7,789 bases of DNA from Pseudomonadota bacterium (GTDB lineage: Bacteria; Pseudomonadota; Alphaproteobacteria; Ferrovibrionales; Ferrovibrionaceae). The position numbers were made by a program, and so were the translations under genes. The stretch spans positions 1 through 7,789 of the forward strand of contig JAJYTL010000150.1 in assembly GCA_021793055.1 (NCBI GenBank). The letters are read 5' to 3'. Each line of letters opens with the position of its first letter. Position 1 is the first letter of the stretch. The notes under the pieces were generated by a model. It saw nothing but the letters and a program-made list of their open reading frames with translations. It was not told the origin of the DNA and ran no database searches. Shown piece after piece: positions 1 to 4,065 of this stretch.

Positions 1-1
1 C

Positions 2-739
2 GGGACCGTCCAGCCCGACCGCCTCGACGACCTGCTCGCAGATTCCGATGATGGCCTGGTCTCGCGATTCTTGTGGGTGTGGCCAGCCTCTCGGCCATTC
101 CGCCAGCCATCCCGTGAGGCTGACATTGCCGCCGCAGTGCGCTGCCTGACCCGCCTTGCCGATCTCCGCATGGCGGAGAACGAGGGGGGCGAACTGCTGC
201 CCTCCTATGTCCACCTGGCCGATGATGCGCGCCCCATCATCGAGGATTTCGGGCGCGAGATGCAGGAGCGCGAGCGCACGGCCTCGCCGCTGGTGAAATC
301 GACCCTCGGCAAGGCGCGTGGTCAGGTGATCCGGCTCGCGATCACGTTGGAGTATCTCTGGTGGTGCGCAGGCGATCCGGCCGCCCCCGAACCTGATCGG
401 GTGAGCCGCCGGGCGGTGCAGGCTGCTGCGGGCCTGGTCGAAGGCTATTTTCTGCCGGGCGCGGCTAGGGTTTTTGGGGATTGTGCCGTCTCTAGCGAAG
501 AGCGGAACATGCGGACCCTGGCGGCTTGGATCGTTCAACAGCGACCCGAGCGCGTGAACGTCTCGTTGATCCGCGATACGGCGCGCCTCACGGGTCTCCG
601 GGAGAGTGATCCGATTAAACAAGCCTGCCGGAACCTCGAGGAGGCCGGATGGCTGCGGGCTGCCCCCTTCACCGGGCAAGCTGGGCGCCCTCGAGGAGAT
701 TATCTGGTCAATCCCCGGTTGTGGGAGGCGATCTCGTGA
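2..739 (+). CDS. DUF3987 (YfjI-type) helicase/primase-like protein, C-terminal part
   Basis: The reading frame is open from the left edge (base 2) to the TGA at 737-739, giving 245 residues of the C-terminal part; the start lies outside the window. The segment GLVSRFLWVWPASRPFRQP near the N-terminal side, preceded by a QPDRLDDLLADSDDG stretch, is the characteristic end of the DUF3987 ATPase-like domain ('PDKL..LL..DDGL.SRFL..WP'). The last ~80 residues (NMRTLAAWIVQQRP... to GRPRGDYLVNP) look like a winged-helix domain. DUF3987 proteins are found in prophages and integrative elements next to replication genes, and a helicase/primase-type role is usually assumed, not proven. The stop overlaps the next start (GTGA), implying translational coupling. 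A TTG at 71 could be taken for a start, but homology-like sequence continues upstream of it. Confidence 0.75.
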   Translation, partial: GTVQPDRLDDLLADSDDGLVSRFLWVWPASRPFRQPSREADIAAAVRCLTRLADLRMAENEGGELLPSYVHLADDARPIIEDFGREMQERERTASPLVKSTLGKARGQVIRLAITLEYLWWCAGDPAAPEPDRVSRRAVQAAAGLVEGYFLPGAARVFGDCAVSSEERNMRTLAAWIVQQRPERVNVSLIRDTARLTGLRESDPIKQACRNLEEAGWLRAAPFTGQAGRPRGDYLVNPRLWEAIS

Positions 740-1398
740 GCCGCTTCTTGCGCGCCTTCCTCGAGGCTGAAGCCGACCCTCAAAAAACGTGTTTTTCGGG
801 AACACCTGTCCCGAATATCCCGAAAATCCCGAAAAACCCCCTCGAGGATGGTGAACAAAAAGAGAACATGGCCGGGGCGGAGGGGTTTTCGCCTTTTTCG
901 CCTTTTTCGGGAGAGGTGTTCCCAAAAAACGCAGTTTTTGAGGATGCCGCCCCGGCGCTATCTTCCCCGGTCCATACGCCCAACCTAAGGTTGAGTGATG
1001 ATGCCATCGCCGATGAGGTGGAAACCCTCGCCGCCGCCTTGATGGCCGAGGCCAAAACCTCCCCAGCGCAAAGGATTACCGATGAGGCGAAGGCTCGCGT
1101 CTATTTCCGGGGCGAGGCCAAGCGCCGGCTCGATCTCCTCCACCAGCGGGCGCGTGACGCCACCAGCGGCCCAGATCCAGAGCGCGCGGCGATCATGGGC
1201 GAGGAACACCAGCCGATGGCCGCCCCGGAGGCGCACAAGCGGGCCGTGGGGTGCCTGATGCTGGCTGCCAGTCCACTGGCTGGCCTGCCCGGCGCGAGGC
1301 CCTGCCGCATATGCGGTTGTGGCGTGTGGTGCGCATCCGACTGGCGGGGCTTGCCGCGTGATCTCTGCTGGCGGTGCGCGCGGGAGGAAACGCCGTGA
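736..1398 (+). CDS. 220-aa protein with Pro/Phe repeat linker and C-terminal Cys knuckle, unknown function
   Basis: I chose the GTG at 736 because it overlaps the DUF3987 stop (GTGA), although the frame is open back to an ATG at 649 inside the upstream gene. The N-terminal third is low complexity: IPKIPKNP (about residues 28-35) and FSPFSPFSG (about 51-59). These are encoded by opposite arms of a long inverted repeat, so the two peptide repeats are antisense to each other. A helical middle region (about 86-140) follows. The end carries six cysteines (190, 193, 195, 199, 211, 214; CRICGC...CWRC) that could bind zinc. Proteins with such antisense repeat linkers are, from memory, often encoded right after DUF3987 or primase-like genes in mobile elements, but no function is known to me. 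The stop overlaps the next start (GTGA). Confidence 0.65.
   Translation: MSRFLRAFLEAEADPQKTCFSGTPVPNIPKIPKNPLEDGEQKENMAGAEGFSPFSPFSGEVFPKNAVFEDAAPALSSPVHTPNLRLSDDAIADEVETLAAALMAEAKTSPAQRITDEAKARVYFRGEAKRRLDLLHQRARDATSGPDPERAAIMGEEHQPMAAPEAHKRAVGCLMLAASPLAGLPGARPCRICGCGVWCASDWRGLPRDLCWRCAREETP
779..942. repeat. Long imperfect inverted repeat inside the 220-aa gene
   Basis: The left arm (about 779-843) and right arm (about 880-942) are reverse complements at roughly four of five positions by hand alignment, with a 36-base loop. The best shared block is GGGAACACCTnTCCCGAA; the arms end in AAAAACCCCCTC on the left and its near complement GAGGGGTTTT on the right. Each arm also holds its own short direct repeats: TCCCGAAAA on the left, CGCCTTTTT on the right. 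It could form a long hairpin in mRNA or single-stranded DNA. It lies right after a replication-type gene and within a coding frame. Confidence 0.7.
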
Positions 1399-1595
1399 CG
1401 GTGCCTCAACGCTTGGCTTGGCGTGGCACTGGTGCCGACCGTGAGGCACCATCACCGGCCGAAGCCGCGCGCCGCCTGGCAGAGATGGCCGAACGGCTCT
1501 CGCCCTGCTGGGAGCGCCCTGAGCGTTGGCATGAGAACAAGAGCGAACTGATCGCCGCCTGCCGCAGACTGGCACGCTGGCTTGAGGCTCGATGA
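1395..1595 (+). CDS. 66-aa helical protein, unknown function
   Basis: The GTG at 1395 overlaps the preceding stop (GTGA) and has a strong Shine-Dalgarno GGGAGG at 1382-1387, 7 bases upstream. This makes it a better start than the GTG at 1374, which lies inside the preceding gene. The product begins MTVPQRLAWRG and is mostly charged, Ala/Arg/Glu-rich helix (AEAARRLAEMAERLSP, then ELIAACRRLARWLEAR). It has no signal peptide or membrane segment. It is the third gene of the DUF3987 unit and is followed directly by a predicted promoter region. I do not recognise the family. Confidence 0.6.
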   Translation: MTVPQRLAWRGTGADREAPSPAEAARRLAEMAERLSPCWERPERWHENKSELIAACRRLARWLEAR

Positions 1596-1596
1596 T

Positions 1597-1667
1597 TATC
1601 TCGCCACCTGACGCGAAATCCTGGCATCAGCGGGCGCGCCGTGCTATATTGCTTCACTGACGCGAAA
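1597..1667 (+). promoter_or_regulatory. Promoter P1 flanked by two copies of the 22-bp dyad operator
   Basis: Dyad copy 1 lies at 1597-1618 (right half TGACGCGAAA at 1609-1618). Dyad copy 2 lies at about 1647-1667 (right half TGACGCGAAA at 1658-1667, inner spacing one base shorter). Between them is a sigma70-like promoter: TGGCAT at 1622-1627, a 17-base spacer, and TATATT at 1645-1650 with an extended -10 TGC just before it. Copy 2 covers the -10 and the expected start point, so binding there should repress. The Shine-Dalgarno AAGGAG (1668-1673) of the following gene starts right after the dyad. Confidence 0.6.
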
Positions 1668-1680
1668 AAGGAGATGGACG

Positions 1681-1851
1681 ATGACCCCGGACGACACGCA
1701 AGACGCGAATAAGGCCGCTGCCGACGAATACCGGCTGCAACAGGCCATAGAGCTGATTCTATCGGCTGGATACGTGCCCGTGACCAAGGACGGCAAGACG
1801 GTTTACGTCAAGCCTGATGCGCCGCCGCGCTCGCCTGAGCGTTCCGGCTGA
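1681..1851 (+). CDS. 56-aa protein, unknown function
   Basis: This short gene runs from ATG 1681 to TGA 1849-1851 and has a near-ideal Shine-Dalgarno AAGGAG at 1668-1673, 7 bases before the ATG. It has its own predicted promoter with two operator copies. The product starts MTPDDTQDANKAAADEYRLQ, has a short amphipathic helix (QQAIELILSAGY), a likely beta hairpin (VPVTKDGKTVYVKP) and a Pro/Arg-rich tail. Hydrophilic and cytoplasmic. The helix plus hairpin could be a small DNA- or protein-binding fold, but I do not recognise a family. Confidence 0.6.
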   Translation: MTPDDTQDANKAAADEYRLQQAIELILSAGYVPVTKDGKTVYVKPDAPPRSPERSG

Positions 1852-1858
1852 GCGGTGC

Positions 1859-1931
1859 TTTTGCTTCACCCGGCGCGAAAAACATTAACCGCCCTCGCGC
1901 GCCTGGGAATTATGCGTCACTTGAAGCGAAA
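1859..1931 (+). promoter_or_regulatory. Promoter P2 flanked by two copies of the 22-bp dyad operator
   Basis: Dyad copy 3 lies at 1859-1880 (TTTTGC, ten bases, GCGAAA) and copy 4 at 1910-1931 (TTATGC, ten bases, GCGAAA). The best promoter between them is TTAACC at 1885-1890, a 17-base spacer, and AATTAT at 1908-1913. Each hexamer is only 4/6, but the layout repeats that of the promoter 260 bases upstream within 1-2 bases. Copy 4 overlaps the -10 and start point and runs into the Shine-Dalgarno AAGGAA of the ParB-like gene. This is consistent with autoregulation by that gene's product (inference). Confidence 0.55.
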
Positions 1932-1942
1932 AGGAATCTCGG

Positions 1943-2662
1943 ATGAACCCGAATGTCATTGCCCTGCGCCGAGCCGCCGCGCTGATGGGGCCCGATAAGG
2001 TGGGCGTTGCCCCTGAGCCGCCCGCGAAAGCTGGATCGCCGCAAGATACCCCGGCGGGAGTTTCGCATCAGGCGACGCAAAAATCCCCCGACGCCCTTGC
2101 CGCCGCTGCCTCCGAGGCCCCGCCCGCTGATGCCCCCGATGCCCCTGCCGCTGATGCCGAGCAGGCAGTTTCGCAGCATGTGACGCGAAAACGCGGACGC
2201 CCTCGCGGCGGTATCCGGGAGGCGGCGCGGCTGGCTGGCGTGCCCGAGAGTTATTACCGGCGGCACATGGATAAATTCGTTCCGCCGGAAATCGCCAGGC
2301 TCGCGGGACACCTCGCCCCTTGCGTTAAATTCTCCCCCGCCGCGTGGCTGAAGATCATGCGTTGCGAAACGCAGTTGGAGAGGCTCCATACGATCAAGCA
2401 ACTTGCCCGCGCCACCCGGCAACCGCGCCCTCCAACCCCGACGGAGCGGCTCAAGTCCCGCATCCGGGAGTTGGAAAGGGAAAATCAGCATTTGAGAAAC
2501 ACCGCGCAAGCGTATGAGTCCGGGCGACTTAAGCCGCCCGAGCGGCTGCGCATATCGACGATGCCGACCGCACAGTCGTTCGTCAGTTGGCCAGGGAACT
2601 CGAAGCGCGATGATTTCCCGTCATCCGACGCGAAAAAGGAGCAGCCCGATGACGCCCCGTGA
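1943..2662 (+). CDS. ParB-like HTH / AT-hook DNA-binding protein, probable 3' frameshift
   Basis: The frame runs from ATG 1943 (Shine-Dalgarno AAGGAA about 9 bases upstream) for 239 residues. An Ala/Pro/Asp-rich linker (about 55-75) leads to an AT-hook-like basic patch KRGRPRGG (83-90). Next comes GGIREAARLAGVPESYYRRH (89-108), which resembles the GGI.EAAR.LG helix-turn-helix of plasmid/phage ParB-type proteins. The following PPEIARLAG and HTIKQLARA segments match the expected positions of that fold, but no ParB N-terminal nuclease-like box is present. A coiled coil (about 168-190) ends the conserved part. After residue 200 the sequence loses character, while the -1 frame gives a well-behaved end (RTVVRQLARELEAR) stopping at 2611-2613, before the next gene's ribosome-binding site. 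Two dyad operator copies lie inside the gene. Role (inference): regulator or partition protein acting on the dyads. Confidence 0.6.
   Translation: MNPNVIALRRAAALMGPDKVGVAPEPPAKAGSPQDTPAGVSHQATQKSPDALAAAASEAPPADAPDAPAADAEQAVSQHVTRKRGRPRGGIREAARLAGVPESYYRRHMDKFVPPEIARLAGHLAPCVKFSPAAWLKIMRCETQLERLHTIKQLARATRQPRPPTPTERLKSRIRELERENQHLRNTAQAYESGRLKPPERLRISTMPTAQSFVSWPGNSKRDDFPSSDAKKEQPDDAP
2061..2082. promoter_or_regulatory. Dyad operator copy 5, inside the ParB-like gene
   Basis: TTTCGC, ten bases, GCAAAA: a perfect left half and a right half with one change from the palindromic consensus. It is located within the coding sequence, not at a promoter, so it is better explained as a protein-binding or centromere-like site than as a start-point operator. 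It also encodes the short peptide VSHQATQK, which is similar to the one encoded by copy 6. Confidence 0.55.
2169..2190. promoter_or_regulatory. Dyad operator copy 6, inside the ParB-like gene
   Basis: TTTCGC, ten bases, GCGAAA: both outer half-sites are perfect and the inner right half TGAC also matches. It lies 108 bases from copy 5 and encodes VSQHVTRK directly before the AT-hook patch. It is one of the cleanest members of the seven-copy family. Confidence 0.6.
2614..2635. promoter_or_regulatory. Dyad operator copy 7, before the 85-aa gene
   Basis: TTTCCC, GTCATCCGAC, GCGAAA: inner arms GTC/GAC and a 5/6 left outer arm. It runs directly into the Shine-Dalgarno AAGGAG (2636-2641) of the gene starting at 2649, as copies 2 and 4 do for their genes. 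It lies just after the TGA that would end the frame-restored ParB-like gene. I see no convincing promoter hexamers or second upstream copy here. Confidence 0.5.
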
Positions 2663-2906
2663 AATTTACGCCCTCGCCGATGAACTGGCGGCCCGGACGC
2701 GAGCCAAGATCGAGGCGCTGCCGCCCGATCACCCGATGCGCCGATGGCTCGCCCGCCACGATGCCGCTATGGCCCGCCGGCTGGCCGATGAGGCTCGCGA
2801 GGCGGCCGAGGCCCGCGCCGCGTATGACGCCGAAAGCGCCGCGCATGACGCCCGGCTCGCCGATTTTCGGCGGCGGCTTGATGCCGTTGAAAGGAAACTG
2901 CGATGA
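2649..2906 (+). CDS. 85-aa highly charged helical protein, unknown function
   Basis: ATG 2649 is chosen because AAGGAG (2636-2641) lies 7 bases upstream; the frame is open further 5' but without a good start signal. The product begins MTPREIYALADELAARTRAK and is almost wholly Ala/Arg/Glu helix, with a likely coiled coil from about residue 45 to the end (AMARRLADEAREAAEARAAY to RRRLDAVERKLR). It has no cysteine and no membrane segment. The stop overlaps the DUF5681 start (ATGA), so the two are coupled. It could be an oligomerisation partner or adaptor for a neighbour, but I do not recognise the family. Confidence 0.6.
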   Translation: MTPREIYALADELAARTRAKIEALPPDHPMRRWLARHDAAMARRLADEAREAAEARAAYDAESAAHDARLADFRRRLDAVERKLR

Positions 2907-3364
2907 GCAACGAACCTGAAAAATCAGGCGAAAGCAGGAATGACGGCCGTTGGAAGCCGGGAGTGAGCGGCAATCCGCGCGGCAAGCCACCGGGCGCCCG
3001 TAGGCTCATCATGCGGGCGCTCGAAGGGCAGATTGCCGCCGCTGCGCCTGACTTATTGGCAAGCGTAATTGCTGAGGGCCGCAACGATTGGCGCCCGGCC
3101 TTGGAACTGCTCAAGATCATCGGCCTCAACAAGCGGACGGTGGTTGAAGCCCTCGGCCTACCGAAAATGGAAACCGCCAGCGATGTCCTTGCAGGCCAGC
3201 GCCATATCATCGAACAGGTGGCAAGCGGCGAGATGAGTGCCGAGGAAGGCAACGCCCTCTCCGTCATGTTGGATCGCCAGCGGCAGGCGATCGAGGGGGC
3301 CGATATGGAACAGCGCCTTGCCGCCATCGAAAGCCGCATCCGCGAGGGCAATCCCGGCCCGTGA
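2903..3364 (+). CDS. DUF5681 domain protein (first copy)
   Basis: This 153-aa protein starts at the ATG overlapping the previous stop (ATGA), with GAAAGGAAAC just upstream. Near the N-terminus, RWKPGVSGNPRGKPPGARR (about residues 14-32) is the hallmark of DUF5681 ('W..G.SGNP.GRP.G.R'), a basic loop followed by helices. The rest (MRALEGQIAAAAPDLLASVI, then ALELLKIIGL and a C-terminal helical region) is mainly helical. DUF5681 proteins are common in phages and mobile elements of proteobacteria, often near terminase or replication genes; their biochemical role is not established. A second, shorter DUF5681 protein is encoded at 7314-7712. Confidence 0.75.
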   Translation: MSNEPEKSGESRNDGRWKPGVSGNPRGKPPGARRLIMRALEGQIAAAAPDLLASVIAEGRNDWRPALELLKIIGLNKRTVVEALGLPKMETASDVLAGQRHIIEQVASGEMSAEEGNALSVMLDRQRQAIEGADMEQRLAAIESRIREGNPGP

Positions 3365-3373
3365 GACGCGCGC

Positions 3374-3433
3374 GGGCGGGTTTGGGCAATGCTTCCACCC
3401 GATCGCGCCCCTTGATCCACCGCAAACCCGCGC
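3374..3433. terminator. Inverted repeat after the DUF5681 gene, possible terminator or stem
   Basis: GGGCGGGTTTG (3374-3384) and CAAACCCGCGC (3423-3433) pair at 10 of 11 positions across a 38-base loop, beginning 10 bases after the DUF5681 stop. There is no T-run after it, so an intrinsic terminator is only one possibility. The gene-free stretch 3365-3581 otherwise holds the GCGAGATG array and no coding sequence I can support. Confidence 0.25.
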
Positions 3434-3476
3434 CTGATGGCGGCCTGAGCCGTGCCGGGCGGGCGGGGGAATAGGT

Positions 3477-3548
3477 GCGAGATGCGGCGAGATGGCCCCC
3501 ACACCGCCGCGAGATGCGCGCCGATGCACGCGAGATAGCCGCGAGATG
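3477..3548. repeat. GCGAGATG repeat array with helical spacing
   Basis: GCGAGATG occurs at 3477, 3487, 3509 and 3541, and GCGAGATA at 3530. A poor match lies near 3519. The intervals (10, 22, 21, 11) are all close to multiples of one DNA helical turn, so the copies face the same side of the helix. The spacing is not a multiple of three, so the array is unlikely to be a peptide repeat. It lies 30-100 bases upstream of the higA start, where a regulator or iteron-type site would sit. Confidence 0.55.
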
Positions 3549-3581
3549 CGCATCGCTGGCGGCTTTGCTTTGAGAGGGAAA

Positions 3582-3698
3582 ATGACGATCGTGAAAGAGG
3601 GCCTAGCGCGAGACGCCTTTGCGGACATTGCCGAGCCGGGAGAGCTTGCCCCGGTGACGCCCGGCGAGGTGCTGGTGTGGCCGGGTGAACGCACGTGA
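3582..3698 (+). pseudogene. higA: 5' fragment of a HigA-type antitoxin gene, disrupted
   Basis: From ATG 3582 (GAGGG just upstream) the frame reads MTIVKEGLARDAFADIAEPG and then ELAPVTPGEVL, which matches the N-terminus of HigA/XRE antitoxins of the form 'DF.D...P......P.TPGEVLREEF'. After the 42-bp repeat ends at 3673, the frame continues only as VWPGERT and stops at 3698, losing the helix-turn-helix. The matching continuation (REEFMAPLGLS) is present after the second repeat copy at 7756. I infer that the gene was interrupted by the DNA between the copies. No higB toxin gene is visible upstream. Confidence 0.7.
3632..3673 (+). repeat. 42-bp direct repeat, left copy (within higA)
   Basis: The segment starting CGAGCCGGGAGAGCTTGCCC and ending GGCGAGGTGCT is identical, base for base, to 7714-7755. 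Identity stops sharply on both sides. It encodes EPGELAPVTPGEVL in the higA frame in both places. It is the left boundary of the R-M islet. Confidence 0.9.
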
Positions 3699-3841
3699 GA
3701 ACAGGAGGAAACAGGTGAGATGGGCCATAAATCCGGCGCCGATCGCTAGCGCGCGCGTCTGATGGCGAAAATTTACCGCAGGCGGGGGAGAGGGATAAAA
3801 ACCCTTCTCAGGCTCCAAGATAGGGCCAATGAGCGCGAACT

Positions 3842-3899
3842 TGGGGGTAAATATGGGGGTAGAAACTTACCGCCAAAATTATTATTGATGTATATCAAT
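3842..3899. other. TGGGGGTA direct repeats and AT-rich palindrome, possible integrase arm region
   Basis: TGGGGGTA occurs at 3842-3849 and 3854-3861 (12-bp unit). An AT-rich stretch with the perfect dyad ATTGAT, four bases, ATCAAT (3884-3899) follows. Repeated TGGGGGTA-like motifs are, from memory, typical of the DNA next to P4-type tyrosine integrase genes, where the integrase arm domain binds. The site lies 170-230 bases inside the left direct repeat, as expected for an attL arm, but no integrase follows. The whole 3699-4065 stretch has no gene I can support. Confidence 0.35.
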
Positions 3900-4010
3900 G
3901 GCATAGCAAGAAAGAATGGCGGGCCACGCCAGATAGCGATGGTCACTACGTTTACGCTGTAGCACCACTCTAGGACCGAAAGGAGATTGTCGGGGACGAG
4001 TGGTCCGACC

Positions 4011-4040
4011 TTGACGCACACCCCAAATAAGAACACTATA
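4011..4040 (+). promoter_or_regulatory. Candidate promoter of the methyltransferase gene
   Basis: TTGACG at 4011-4016 is followed by ACTATA at 4035-4040 (18-base spacer); TATAAG, two bases further on, is an alternative -10. The start point would fall about 15-20 bases before the ATG, giving a very short leader with a weak GGGGA ribosome site (4057-4061). A short inverted repeat CCACTC (3964-3969) / GAGTGG (3998-4003) lies upstream. I see no C-box here, so the methyltransferase appears to be expressed independently of the C protein. Confidence 0.4.
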
Positions 4041-4065
4041 AGTAGCAATCCGATTCGGGGATCAA

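Noticed and set aside
985..1575. Long minus-strand open frame (196 aa) across the 220-aa and 66-aa genes
   Set aside because: Composition is Arg/Pro/Gly-rich, as expected from the antisense of GC-rich genes; no ribosome site or recognisable motif, and it lies opposite well-supported coupled genes.
2358..2373. Inverted repeat TGCGTT, GCGA, AACGCA in the ParB-like gene
   Set aside because: Contains GCGAAA but not the left half at the right distance; does not fit the dyad family and is short enough to be chance.
2767..3504. Minus-strand open frame of 245 aa opposite the first DUF5681 gene
   Set aside because: Shadow of the + strand genes; the DUF5681 SGNP motif and coupled start support the + strand.
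3749..3770. Possible eighth dyad copy ending in GGCGAAA
   Set aside because: Only the right half resembles the family; the left half is GCGCGC and the inner arms do not match.
3715..3962. A 15-codon mini-frame from GTG 3715 with a strong AGGAGG, overlapping (TGATG) a 66-aa frame at 3762-3962
   Set aside because: The ribosome site is good, but the 66-aa frame reads through GGGGGTA repeats and an AT-rich palindrome and looks like non-coding att-like DNA. I could not support it as a gene.
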